The notes beneath the pieces are model-generated. The model was not told where the DNA came from. It did not search any database and saw only the letters and a list, made by a program, of their open reading frames with translations. A stretch of DNA of 64,000 bases, from the NCBI RefSeq assembly GCF_018069895.1, contig NZ_JAGQDH010000004.1:186001-250000 (forward strand), written 5' to 3'. This document shows positions 34,587-42,476 of the stretch, in pieces (position 1 is the first letter of the stretch; each line of letters begins with the position of its first letter). The translations under genes were made by a program, and so were the position numbers. The DNA is from Roseovarius autotrophicus. Lineage in GTDB: Bacteria > Pseudomonadota > Alphaproteobacteria > Rhodobacterales > Rhodobacteraceae.

Positions 34587-35626
34587 GCCGAGACGCCCAG
34601 CCTCTGCCCCACCCCATGACGGTCAAGCAGCGCGCGCCACCAGCCCTCGTTGGCGAGATACCAGTCTACCGTGCGCGCCAGCCCCTCTTCCAGCGTCACC
34701 GAGGGCCGCCAGCCAAGTTCGTCGCGGATGCGCGTGGCGTCGATGGCATAACGCGCGTCATGGCCGGGGCGGTCGGCCACGAAAGTGATCAGATCGGCAT
34801 AAGCGCCCTGCGCACGCGGGCGGCGATCATCGAGGCAGGCGCACAGCGCGCGCACAAGATCCAGATTGCTGCGCTCGGCATTGCCGCCGATATTGTAGCT
34901 GCGCCCGACCTGCCCGCTCTGGACGACCAGAAGCAGCGCCTCGGCGTGATCCTCCACATACAGCCAGTCCCGCACGTTCGAGCCGTCGCCGTAGATCGGC
35001 AGCGGCCGGCCCGCAAGAGCGTTGAGGATGATCACCGGGATCAGTTTCTCGGGAAAATGGTAGGGGCCGTAATTGTTGGAACAGTTGGTAAGAACCACCG
35101 GCAGGCCATAGGTCTCGTGCCAGGCACGCACCAGATGGTCGCTGGCCGCCTTGGAGGCGGAATAGGGCGAGCGCGGGTCGTAGGGCGTATCCTCGGTAAA
35201 AAGCCCCTCGGGACCAAGGCTGCCGAATACCTCGTCGGTCGAGATATGGTGGAAACGAAAGCTGCCGGGCCTGCCTGCGCGTGTCCAGTGGGCGCGGGCG
35301 GCTTCGAGCATGTTGTAGGTGCCGGTGATGTTGGTCTCGACAAATGTGCCGGGGCCGTCGATCGAGCGGTCCACATGGCTCTCGGCGGCAAGGTGCATGA
35401 CCGCATCGGGCGCATGAGTGGCGAATATCCGGTCCAGTGCGGCGCTGTCCCGGATGTCGGCATGTTCAAGGCAGTAGCGCGGACTGTCCGCCACCTCCGC
35501 CACATTGTCGAGACAGGCGGCATAGGTCAGCGCATCGAGATTGATCACCTCGTGGCCCTGCGCAATGGCACGGCGCACCACCGCCGAGCCGATGAACCCT
35601 GCCCCGCCCGTGATCAGCAGCCTCAT
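34583..35626 (-). CDS. rmlB: dTDP-glucose 4,6-dehydratase
   Basis: 347-residue extended SDR enzyme converting dTDP-glucose to dTDP-4-keto-6-deoxyglucose. The NAD motif [20 protein letters not shown], the catalytic strand [16 protein letters not shown] and the Tyr-x3-Lys in [20 protein letters not shown] are present, then [20 protein letters not shown]. It is the second gene of rmlCBDA; rmlC ends 3 bp upstream. Confidence 0.95.
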   Translation of the reverse strand: MRLLITGGAGFIGSAVVRRAIAQGHEVINLDALTYAACLDNVAEVADSPRYCLEHADIRDSAALDRIFATHAPDAVMHLAAESHVDRSIDGPGTFVETNITGTYNMLEAARAHWTRAGRPGSFRFHHISTDEVFGSLGPEGLFTEDTPYDPRSPYSASKAASDHLVRAWHETYGLPVVLTNCSNNYGPYHFPEKLIPVIILNALAGRPLPIYGDGSNVRDWLYVEDHAEALLLVVQSGQVGRSYNIGGNAERSNLDLVRALCACLDDRRPRAQGAYADLITFVADRPGHDARYAIDATRIRDELGWRPSVTLEEGLARTVDWYLANEGWWRALLDRHGVGQRLGVSA

Positions 35627-35629
35627 ACC

Positions 35630-36193
35630 CTACCCTTTCCACTCGAATGGTGACACAAACTCCGCAAAGCCCTGCGCGGCGGCATCCTTGTCCGACAGAA
35701 CCGGCGCGCGCCCCTCCAGCCCCCAGTCGATACCAAGCGCGGGATCGTCGAAGCGGACCGCGCCATCGCAGTCGGGCGCATAGTAATCGCTGCATTTGTA
35801 TATGATCTCGGTATCCGGCTCGCGGGTGACAAAGCCGTGCAGAAATCCTTCGGGGATCAAGAGTTGCCTGCCGTTCTCGAAGCTCAGTTCCACCCCGAAC
35901 CAGCGGCCATAGCTCGGGCTGCCGCACCGGATATCGACCGCCACATCGAACAGCCGCCCGCGTCCGCAACGCACCAGCTTGGCCTGCGCATGGGGGGGCG
36001 ACTGGAAGTGCAGGCCCCGCACCGTGCCCACCTCGTGCGAAAGGGAATGGTTATCCTGCACGAAATCGCAATGCAGCCCCGCAGACTCCATCCGGCGGCG
36101 GTTCCAGCTTTCGCTGAAGAATCCCCGCCGGTCACCAAAACGCGCAGGTTCGAGGACAACAAGATCCTGCAAGGCTGTCAGCCGGATTTTCAT
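35630..36193 (-). CDS. rmlC: dTDP-4-dehydrorhamnose 3,5-epimerase
   Basis: 187-residue cupin-fold epimerase. Family motifs seen are RGFFSESWNRRRM, the base-containing HEVGTVRGLHFQSPPHAQAK with its conserved His, LFDVAVDIRCGSPSYGRWFG and IPEGFLHGFVTREPDTEIIY. It is first in the operon. The upstream 258-bp region to 36452 contains no other gene and presumably the rml promoter. The product supplies the L-rhamnose donor for O-antigen or capsule. Confidence 0.95.
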   Translation of the reverse strand: MKIRLTALQDLVVLEPARFGDRRGFFSESWNRRRMESAGLHCDFVQDNHSLSHEVGTVRGLHFQSPPHAQAKLVRCGRGRLFDVAVDIRCGSPSYGRWFGVELSFENGRQLLIPEGFLHGFVTREPDTEIIYKCSDYYAPDCDGAVRFDDPALGIDWGLEGRAPVLSDKDAAAQGFAEFVSPFEWKG

Positions 36194-36391
36194 GGCGCGC
36201 CGAAGGTCCAGCCTGTTGCTTCAAGGGGGCACGGGGCCGCGCCCGATGTCGGAATACCTGTCGCGTACAGGTTAACGTCATTGTGCGGAGAATGCCAAGA
36301 GCCGTCGCGCGACCCGGCTTTGCACGGCGGACCCGGCAAGGGCCGCGATTGAAACTATCCGCCGAACGCGACGCCGATCCCATTTCACTCT

Positions 36392-36419
36392 TTGCTTGCA
36401 TGCGCCAAACCGCTATGCT
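36392..36419 (+). promoter_or_regulatory. sigma-70-like promoter for the small secreted protein
   Basis: TTGCTT (36392-36397), 16-bp spacer, TATGCT (36414-36419), 33 bp before the start at 36452. Of the region 36194-36451 this is the only recognisable element. Confidence 0.45.
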
Positions 36420-36451
36420 TCTGATTGCAGCAACAGAGGAATTTACACGTC

Positions 36452-36787
36452 ATGATAAAATTCGGAACACTGGCTTTGGCCGCAATTCTCGGAATTTCGT
36501 CAAGCCTGCCGGTGGTGGCACAACAGGCCTTCGCCCGACAGGGAAGCGAAACCGCGCTGGAGATGGCAAGCCGCATCGGCGCATGTGGCAACGGCGCAAG
36601 CATTGCAAGCGCCAACTTTGCCCAGGGCGGGTCGCTGCTTGAGGTCAGATGTGCCGCGGGCACCGGTGGCGATCTTTCCGGCGGCCTCGGCTCGGCGGGT
36701 GCGGTTGCCGCAGGCGTTGTCGGCATCGCCATCATCGCGGCAGCGGCTTCGGGTGGCGGTTCTTCAAGCTCGACCGGAACCAACTGA
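36452..36787 (+). CDS. small secreted Gly/Ser-rich protein of unknown function
   Basis: 111-residue protein with a clear signal peptide (FGTLALAAILGISSSLPVVA-QQ). The mature part has two cysteines (RIGACGNG and VRCAAG), then a hydrophobic Ala/Val/Ile stretch (GSAGAVAAGVVGIAIIAAAA) and a GGGSSSSTG tail. The late hydrophobic stretch may be a membrane anchor. AGAGGA lies 11 bp before the ATG and a promoter-like element further up. I do not recognise a family. Followed by a hairpin at 36805. Confidence 0.7.
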   Translation: MIKFGTLALAAILGISSSLPVVAQQAFARQGSETALEMASRIGACGNGASIASANFAQGGSLLEVRCAAGTGGDLSGGLGSAGAVAAGVVGIAIIAAAASGGGSSSSTGTN

Positions 36788-36804
36788 CCTGGCGTTGCAA
36801 TTCG

Positions 36805-36836
36805 GGCGGCCGGATATCCGGCCGCCTGTGATTTTG
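36805..36836 (+). terminator. 22-bp perfect palindrome, terminator of the small secreted gene
   Basis: The region 36805-36826 is a perfect palindrome of two 11-base halves; TGTGATTTT follows. It starts 18 bp after the stop codon and could end transcription from either side. Confidence 0.5.
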
Positions 36837-36980
36837 GCCCCTGTGGCTGGCGCGGGGCAGGGCCTATAGGCCGATGATGCTGGCCAAGGCAGGGTCGAGC
36901 GCCGCCTGGTCCACCATATCCTGGTGCAGAAGCGTCTGTGCGACGAGAGCCGCGCCATCGGCTACGCCCGGCCCGAGCCG

Positions 36981-37217
36981 TCAGAACGCCTTGAAGGTCA
37001 GCGTGGTCTCTGTCCGCTCGATCCCTTCGATATCGAGCAGGTTGTCGTTGATATACTTGCCGATATCCTCGGCCTCGGGGATGTAGAGCTTGAGCAGCAG
37101 ATCGAAAGGCCCGGAGGTCGAATAAAGCTCTGAATGGATCTCGCGTAGCGCGATGGCCTCGGCCACGCGATAGGACTGGCCGGGCTTGCAGCGGATATTG
37201 ATGAAGACGCAGCGCAT
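36981..37217 (-). CDS. stand-alone Lrp/AsnC ligand-binding (RAM) domain protein
   Basis: 78-residue protein corresponding only to the C-terminal ligand-binding and oligomerisation domain of Lrp/AsnC regulators; the helix-turn-helix is absent. It reads MRCVFINIRCKPGQSYRVAE, IHSELYSTSGPFDLLLKLYI and ends TETTLTFKAF, a typical RAM fold. Such single-domain proteins bind amino acids and can modulate full-length regulators. The same reading frame stays open for 37 further codons after the stop, which is odd. Confidence 0.85.
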   Translation of the reverse strand: MRCVFINIRCKPGQSYRVAEAIALREIHSELYSTSGPFDLLLKLYIPEAEDIGKYINDNLLDIEGIERTETTLTFKAF

Positions 37218-37283
37218 TGAGGCTCTCCCGGTATGGTGGTTCGCGCCCGAGTATTTCCGCAACGCGTGCGATTGTCCATGATC

Positions 37284-37602
37284 TCAGGTCGGGGTGAGAA
37301 GCGGCCGCAGAAGCGCCAGCGGATGCGCGCGCAGGGAAAGGCGCAGCGCGGCGCAATCCTCGATCATCTCCTCGCCATCAAGATCGCGCGCAAAGAGCGG
37401 CAGCGGATCGGGGCTGCGGATCGCGCGCGCCTGCCAGAGCGCGCCGCGCTGCGATCCAGTCGGCCTCGACCCGCGTCAACCCCCGCACCTGTCGGAACCC
37501 CAGCCGCAGCGCCAGTCCGCCGCGCCCGTCCTGCTCTACCGTGTTGTCCCAGCACGACGCGTTGACGCAGACGGGGCGCACCGTGGTGTTCACCTGCCCC
37601 AC
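37284..37602 (-). pseudogene. dnaE2: dnaE2 (error-prone DNA polymerase ImuC) fragment, frameshifted
   Basis: Three pieces of one protein appear in consecutive frames on the minus strand. First TVRPVCVNASCWDNTVEQDG, then GLALRLGFRQVRGLTRVEAD; after a jump, ALWQARAIRSPDPLPLFARD and EDCAALRLSLR; after another shift, AHPLALLRPLLTPT and stop. These match neighbouring blocks in the C-terminal half of DnaE2, the SOS mutasome polymerase, with part of the segment between the first and second piece missing. The remaining 700 or more residues are absent. It adjoins a transposase remnant. Confidence 0.7.
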
Positions 37603-37770
37603 GCATGGCAGAAAAGTCTCCAGAATTCGCGCAGCTTCCCTGAACGAATAGCGTGCCCCGAGTCCGGCCTGAAAGGCGCTGCAATTCCGGGGTTGACCGA
37701 TGTGGAAACAAGTCTGCGAGCAGCGAAAGCGGCCTGGCGGGAATAGACTCCGATCTGGACACTACCGGCA

Positions 37771-38076
37771 CACCGGCGAACGCGCGATACCTTGCCACGG
37801 AATCGGCCGAACAAGGTGTCGAGAACCCTTGGCCGATAATCATGGATGGCCCTGATCTTGCCGCAGTCAGAGCAGATCCGCCTCGCCTCTGATATCTCAG
37901 CTATCTGATTATCAAGTATGGCCTTCTGCAACAGCGCAAGCAATGTCTTCGCATCCTCTAGCCGGAGACCGATTTCCTCGGGCTGGGCTTGCCGAAGCGG
38001 ATCGGACATGCGGATAAGATTTTGCGTTTTTGGGTTCGCTTTGAAAGGTCGTCTTGACGATTATCCGAACATCCAT
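37771..38076 (-). pseudogene. ISKra4-like transposase N-terminal fragment, frameshifted
   Basis: The start MDVRIIVKTTFQSEPKNAK lies in one frame (ATG at 38076). The next part, EEIGLRLEDAKTLLALLQKA, ISEARRICSDCGKIRAIHDY and RVLDTLFGRFRGKVSRVRRC, lies in another. This is the zinc-finger-like N-terminal region of ISKra4-type transposases; the DDE domain is missing and the frame then runs into unrelated sequence. No terminal repeats were recognised. The 37603-37770 stretch between it and the dnaE2 remnant holds nothing else I can identify. Confidence 0.55.
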
Positions 38077-38163
38077 GGTCGTTTCCCTGACAGTAAAAAC
38101 AACATCGCAACCGAAGACCCCCAAGTTTTGCCCGCACCACGGGCGGCGGCGCGCATCCGCATG

Positions 38164-39009
38164 TTACCGCCCGTGGCTTCGGTCATAGCCGTTGACATCT
38201 GGCGCCTGCCAGCCTTCGAGCGTTCCCGCCTTGGGAGCGAACACCTCCACCAGCAGTGGATAACACGACGCCGCATCGCTCGTATGCTCCGCCGAGCAAT
38301 CGCCGCCGGGGCAGGCGCTCAAAGCCCCCAAAAGGTCGATCTCGGCGAAAAACTCGAGGTGATCGCCAGGGCGCACGGGGCTGGCCTTCATGAAATATTG
38401 CCCGGTGTCGCGGGTGAAGCCGGTGCACATGAAGACGTTGAGCACGTCATGCACATGGGGTTCGGCCTCGACCAGCGGCACGCCCATCTCATCGGCCAGC
38501 GCGCGGGTCAGGTTCGAATGGCAGCAATGGTGATACTGCACCCCGCTCAGCAGGTTACCTGTATAGGGATCGCAGCGCGTGCCGATCACGTCATGGACCG
38601 AGCCGCCATGTTCGTCGATCCCATACCAGCCGAGCGTATCGGTGATGATCGTCGCCATCGGACGCAGATGCGGAAACGATGACCAGAGCCGCTCGCCCGC
38701 CGTCACATGGGTGCCATGCAGCGCCCGCGTCTTGCCGGAATAGAACCGCTCCGACAGGTCCGCCGCGTTCCACAGGTTGAGATCGCCCACCTGCGGGCCG
38801 TCGATGCTTGTGATGCGAAGGAACTGCCCCGCGCCCACGCGAAAGCAGGCGGCCTCGCGCGGGGGCACCAAAACTTCGTCCACCTTCTCAGCCCACTCGC
38901 GCGCAGCACGGTAGAGCATCAGATCGGGCCGGGGCAGCGTGTTGTTCGGGTAGCAGATCACCGGCGGGATCGCGCGGCGGGTATCGGCGTCGGGCGGGGT
39001 TTGGGTCAT
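38164..39009 (-). CDS. DUF1989 / urea carboxylase-associated family protein
   Basis: 281-residue protein of the DUF1989 (urea carboxylase-associated) family. Conserved-looking segments are VPPREAACFRVGAGQFLRIT, GPQVGDLNLWNAADLSERFY, RCDPYTGNLLSGVQYHHCCH and DVLNVFMCTGFTRDTGQYFM. Such proteins accompany urea amidolyase and guanidine- or urea-linked genes; none is adjacent here. The ATG at 39009 is chosen because the family domain starts soon after; a longer in-frame reading begins at 39084. Enzyme activity is not established. Confidence 0.82.
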   Translation of the reverse strand: MTQTPPDADTRRAIPPVICYPNNTLPRPDLMLYRAAREWAEKVDEVLVPPREAACFRVGAGQFLRITSIDGPQVGDLNLWNAADLSERFYSGKTRALHGTHVTAGERLWSSFPHLRPMATIITDTLGWYGIDEHGGSVHDVIGTRCDPYTGNLLSGVQYHHCCHSNLTRALADEMGVPLVEAEPHVHDVLNVFMCTGFTRDTGQYFMKASPVRPGDHLEFFAEIDLLGALSACPGGDCSAEHTSDAASCYPLLVEVFAPKAGTLEGWQAPDVNGYDRSHGR

Positions 39010-39013
39010 GGCG

Positions 39014-39220
39014 CTATCGGGTCCGGTGCGGGGCATGACAGACCTTGGGCGCGGCCCCGTCGCTTGTAAAGACCTCCGCGCCACAGGCCACGCACTGCCA
39101 GCGTGTTCGCAGATCGCAGCCGCTCACGCGGTATTCCCGCCAGCGGCAACCGCGCGTGGCCCGGTTGGAAAACACCGCCACAAGGACAAAGGCGACGATC
39201 AGGCCAATGACGATCAGCAC
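39014..39220 (-). CDS. small membrane protein with zinc-ribbon-like C-terminus (68 aa)
   Basis: One transmembrane helix at the start ([19 protein letters not shown]) is followed by a short cytosolic part with [20 protein letters not shown] and [18 protein letters not shown]. The CxxC pair plus two further Cys could bind zinc. It ends 4 bp before the DUF1989 gene and begins 5 bp after the AhpD-like gene, so all three form one minus-strand unit. Function unknown. Confidence 0.65.
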   Translation of the reverse strand: MLIVIGLIVAFVLVAVFSNRATRGCRWREYRVSGCDLRTRWQCVACGAEVFTSDGAAPKVCHAPHRTR

Positions 39221-39225
39221 TGGCC

Positions 39226-39801
39226 TTAACCCTTCACCATCGCCTCGACCATCGCACCGAATTTCGCATAGCTGTCCGCCTGCTCCTCGGGGCGAGAGCC
39301 CGCCGCCGGATGCCCCTCGGGTGCTTGCGCATAGTCGAAATTGATGCCCGTGCCTTCGATGATCCGGTTCATCATGTTGAACAGCGCACAGACCTGAACC
39401 GCCTCGTAAAGGGCCGCCTCGGACCAGCCCGCATCATAGACCGCCTGCGCATCCGCCTGCACCATCCGGCTCGGCAAGGTATTGAGCTTGGCCGCATAGG
39501 CAAGGACCGGGCGCAGTTTGTCGTCCACCGGCGCGCTGTCGAAATCCGCGATCAGCGCGTCGATCAGATCGCCGTCGATCCCGAACACCTCGGCATAGGC
39601 GCGATGCGCGCCTGCGCAAAAGGTGCAGGCATTGAGCGCCGAGACATAGGTGGCGATCAACTCCCGCTCGCCCACACTCAACTCTCCTTCGCTGCGCAAC
39701 AGGCCGTCGGTATACTCCATCAGCGGGCGCACATTCTGCGGAAAGCGCGCATAAAGATCTTTCAGATGCGCGGGGTCGGGCAAGCTTGGCAAGAGCGGCA
39801 T
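39226..39801 (-). CDS. peroxidase-related enzyme, AhpD/carboxymuconolactone decarboxylase-like
   Basis: 191-residue protein with the AhpD-like alpha-helical fold. The redox motif [17 protein letters not shown] (C-x2-C then His) is near residue 65, and the surrounding [19 protein letters not shown] and [20 protein letters not shown] are typical of the peroxidase-related carboxymuconolactone decarboxylase group. Start at 39801 is the first Met of the fold; the GGAGACC ribosome site is directly before it. It is first of the three-gene minus-strand set. Confidence 0.88.
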   Translation of the reverse strand: MPLLPSLPDPAHLKDLYARFPQNVRPLMEYTDGLLRSEGELSVGERELIATYVSALNACTFCAGAHRAYAEVFGIDGDLIDALIADFDSAPVDDKLRPVLAYAAKLNTLPSRMVQADAQAVYDAGWSEAALYEAVQVCALFNMMNRIIEGTGINFDYAQAPEGHPAAGSRPEEQADSYAKFGAMVEAMVKG

Positions 39802-39921
39802 GGGGGTCTCCTTTGCAAAGGGTCTACCGACAGTCATAGACCAGGGCGCGCAGGATTTGTATGCCGGAACAAGCGAAGCTGTCGCGGTTGTGATCGCGGG
39901 CGCATGACAAGGGAAAGCAAA

Positions 39922-40377
39922 ATGACCATCTACGTCGATGCAGATGCCTGCCCGGTCAAGGCCGAGGCCGAGAAAGTCGCCACACGGCACCGGCTGCGCA
40001 TGGTGCTGGTCTCGAACGGGGGATTGCGCCCTTCGGCCAACCCGCTTGTCGAGACGGTGATCGTGCCGCAAGGGCCGGACATGGCCGATATCTGGATCGC
40101 CGAACGTGTTGGCCCCGGCGATGTGGTGATCACCGGGGACATTCCGCTTGCCGCAAAATGCGTCGAGGCCGGATCCGAGGTTCTGCGCCACAATGGCGAG
40201 GTGCTGACGCGCGCCAATATCGGCAACGTGCTGGCCATGCGCGATCTCATGGCCGATCTGCGCGCCGCCGATCCGTTCCGACAGGGCGGCGGCAGGGGAT
40301 TTTCCCGGGCTGACCGCTCGCGGTTTCTCGACGCGCTGGAACAGGCGGTGCGCCGTTCGGGAAAGGCGGGCGGCTGA
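39922..40377 (+). CDS. UPF0178 (DUF188, YaiI/YqxD) protein
   Basis: 151-residue protein of the YaiI/YqxD family with a PIN-like fold. The start [20 protein letters not shown] and the later [40 protein letters not shown] and the [20 protein letters not shown] segment are characteristic. A conserved acidic cluster (D6, D8) suggests metal binding. Biochemical role is unknown. An alternative ATG six codons upstream exists. Confidence 0.9.
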   Translation: MTIYVDADACPVKAEAEKVATRHRLRMVLVSNGGLRPSANPLVETVIVPQGPDMADIWIAERVGPGDVVITGDIPLAAKCVEAGSEVLRHNGEVLTRANIGNVLAMRDLMADLRAADPFRQGGGRGFSRADRSRFLDALEQAVRRSGKAGG

Positions 40378-40427
40378 GGTAAGGGCGCCCCCTTTCGCCC
40401 GCCCACGCCACAGGGTAGCCTCGCTTC

Positions 40428-41210
40428 ATGGAATCGGCCCTTACCCCCGAGGCGGCGCTGGCAAGCCTTGCCTGGCAGATCGAGCTTGGCGCGACCGAGG
40501 CGATCGGCGACGCGCCACTGAACCGTTACGAATTGCCCGACAGGTCCGCAAAACCCGCGACCCCGCCCGCCGAGACGGCCCCCATCGCCCCGCTGGCCGA
40601 AACCGATCCCGTAGCCGAGGCCGAGGCCGCAGCCGGCGCTGCCACCACTCTGGACGCGCTGCGCGAGACGCTGGCCGCCTATACCCATTGTGAACTGAGC
40701 CGCGGCGCGCGCAACCTGGTCTTTGCCGATGGCAACCCGCAGGCGCGCGTGATGATCATCGGAGAGGCCCCGGGCCGCGAAGAAGATCTGGAGGGCCGCC
40801 CCTTCGTCGGTCGCGCCGGGCAGTTACTGGACCGGATGCTCGCCGCCATCGGCCTTGACCGCCGCTCGGATGACCCGGTGTGCAGCGTCTACATCACCAA
40901 TGTCCTGCCCTGGCGCCCGCCACAGAACCGCGACCCGCAGCCCGACGAAATCGCCATGATGCGTCCCTTCTTGGCGCGCCACGTGGCGCTGGTCGCGCCC
41001 GAGGTTCTCATTCTCATGGGCAACATAAGCTGCGAGGCGGGACTCGGCAGGCGCGGTATTACCCGGCTGCGCGGGCACTGGACCGAGGCCCATGGCACGC
41101 CCGCTCTGCCCATGTTTCACCCCGCCTACATTCTGCGCAACCCGGCGTCCAAGCGCGAAGCCTGGGCCGATCTGCTCAGCCTTCGTGAGCGCCTCGGAGA
41201 CCATCCATGA
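40428..41210 (+). CDS. family-4-like uracil-DNA glycosylase lacking Fe-S cysteines
   Basis: 260-residue protein whose residues 80-255 match family 4 UDG: VMIIGEAPGREEDLEGRPFV (catalytic motif A), GRAGQLLDRMLAAIGLDR, NVLPWRPPQNRDPQPDEIAM and LPMFHPAYILRNPASKREAW (motif B). The usual Fe-S cluster ligands are replaced: only one Cys in YTHCELS, Trp in NVLPWRPP and Met in EIAMMRP. The N-terminal 75 residues are Ala/Pro/Glu-rich and disordered. It removes uracil from DNA before base excision repair. Its stop overlaps the LysE start by 4 bp. Confidence 0.85.
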   Translation: MESALTPEAALASLAWQIELGATEAIGDAPLNRYELPDRSAKPATPPAETAPIAPLAETDPVAEAEAAAGAATTLDALRETLAAYTHCELSRGARNLVFADGNPQARVMIIGEAPGREEDLEGRPFVGRAGQLLDRMLAAIGLDRRSDDPVCSVYITNVLPWRPPQNRDPQPDEIAMMRPFLARHVALVAPEVLILMGNISCEAGLGRRGITRLRGHWTEAHGTPALPMFHPAYILRNPASKREAWADLLSLRERLGDHP

Positions 41211-41827
41211 TCGTTGACCCGCTCACGCTTCTGGCCTTTATCCCGGCAAGCCTTGCGCTCAACCTCACGCCGGGGGCGGACATGATGTTCTGCCTCGGGC
41301 TTGGCCTGCGCAGTGGGCCGCGCCCGGCCCTGGCCGCCAGCGCCGGGATCGCGACGGGTGGAATGGTGCATGTTGCGCTGGCAGGGCTTGGCCTTGCCGC
41401 CGCCATAGCCGCAGCACCCTGGGCGCTTGATACGATCCGCTGGCTTGGCGTGGCCTATCTGCTGTGGCTGGCAGTGCAATGTCTGCGGCAAGGCCCGCTG
41501 CGCCCCGATGCCCCGGTCCTTGCGTCCACGCACGCCTTTCGTCAGGGCATCATGGTCAATCTCACCAATCCCAAGGTGATCCTGTTCGTGCTGGCCTTCG
41601 TGCCGCAATTTGTCGATCCCGCGCGCTCGATCCTGCCGCAATTCCTGATCTATGGCGCGGTGCTCTCGATTGGCGGGCTGGTTATCAACGGTGCGGTCGG
41701 GGTCTCGGCGGGGGGTATCGGGCGGCGACTTGCCACCTCGGCACGCTTCGCACGCGGCCTTGGCCTCGCCTCAGCGGCGATTTTTGCGGGCCTCGCCGCC
41801 CGCCTCGCCCTCATGCAAAGGAGCTGA
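41207..41827 (+). CDS. LysE/RhtB family amino-acid exporter
   Basis: 206-residue inner-membrane protein with about six hydrophobic helices. The signature LAFIPASLALNLTPGADMMF at the start and GIMVNLTNPKVILFVLAFVP in the second half identify the LysE/RhtB family, which exports amino acids such as homoserine or threonine by proton antiport. Substrate is not predictable. The start ATG overlaps the upstream UDG stop and moaB follows 4 bp after its stop. Confidence 0.9.
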   Translation: MIVDPLTLLAFIPASLALNLTPGADMMFCLGLGLRSGPRPALAASAGIATGGMVHVALAGLGLAAAIAAAPWALDTIRWLGVAYLLWLAVQCLRQGPLRPDAPVLASTHAFRQGIMVNLTNPKVILFVLAFVPQFVDPARSILPQFLIYGAVLSIGGLVINGAVGVSAGGIGRRLATSARFARGLGLASAAIFAGLAARLALMQRS

Positions 41828-41831
41828 CCCC

Positions 41832-42374
41832 ATGTCGCGCATCGACGAAAGCAAGGATTTCATCCCCGTGCGCATTGCGCTTCTGACCGTGTCGGACACG
41901 CGCGACCTGACGCAGGACCGCTCTGGCGACGTGCTCGCCGAGCGGATCGAGGCAGCGGGCCATCTCCTCGTTGACCGCATGATCGTGCGCGACGAGCGCG
42001 ACCAGATCGCAGCACATCTACGCGAGTGGATCGCCGATCCGGGCGTGGATGTGGTGATCTCCACCGGCGGCACCGGCCTGACCGGCCGCGATGTCACCGT
42101 CGAAGCGCATCGCGATGTCTATGAAAAGGAAATCGACGCCTTCGGCACGGTGTTCACCATGGTCTCGATGGGCAAGATCGGCACCTCGGCGGTGCAGAGC
42201 CGCGCCACCGGCGGGGTGGCGGGGGGCACCTATCTCTTTGCCCTGCCCGGAAGTCCGGGGGCCTGCCGTGACGCCTGGGACGAGATTCTCAGCCTTCAGC
42301 TCGATTACCGCCACCTGCCCTGCAACTTCGTCGAGATCATGCCCCGGCTTGATGAACATCAACGCCGGAAATAG
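41832..42374 (+). CDS. moaB: molybdenum cofactor biosynthesis protein B
   Basis: 180-residue MoaB, which adenylates molybdopterin for later metal insertion (MogA-type activity). The MoCF-fold signature is VVISTGGTGLTGRDVTVEAH, preceded by ALLTVSDTRDLTQDRSGDVL and followed by MGKIGTSAVQSRATGGVAGG and LFALPGSPGACRDAWDEIL. The ATG at 41832 begins the domain. The cofactor would serve the Mo/W formate dehydrogenase 10 kb away. A short hairpin (CGCCTC/GAGGCG) follows the gene. Confidence 0.93.
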   Translation: MSRIDESKDFIPVRIALLTVSDTRDLTQDRSGDVLAERIEAAGHLLVDRMIVRDERDQIAAHLREWIADPGVDVVISTGGTGLTGRDVTVEAHRDVYEKEIDAFGTVFTMVSMGKIGTSAVQSRATGGVAGGTYLFALPGSPGACRDAWDEILSLQLDYRHLPCNFVEIMPRLDEHQRRK

Positions 42375-42403
42375 CGCGCGCCTCCGTATTACCGAGGCGT
42401 GAC

Positions 42404-42431
42404 TTGGTTTTCGGCCCGTCGCGGTTACATT
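42404..42431 (+). promoter_or_regulatory. possible sigma-70 promoter of the RND efflux operon
   Basis: TTGGTT (42404-42409), 16-bp spacer, TACATT (42426-42431), 46 bp before the adaptor ATG at 42477. Confidence 0.35.
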
Positions 42432-42476
42432 GTGCAAGGCGCTGCATCCCGGCGCCGCGTCTTGAGGGTCCGCGTC

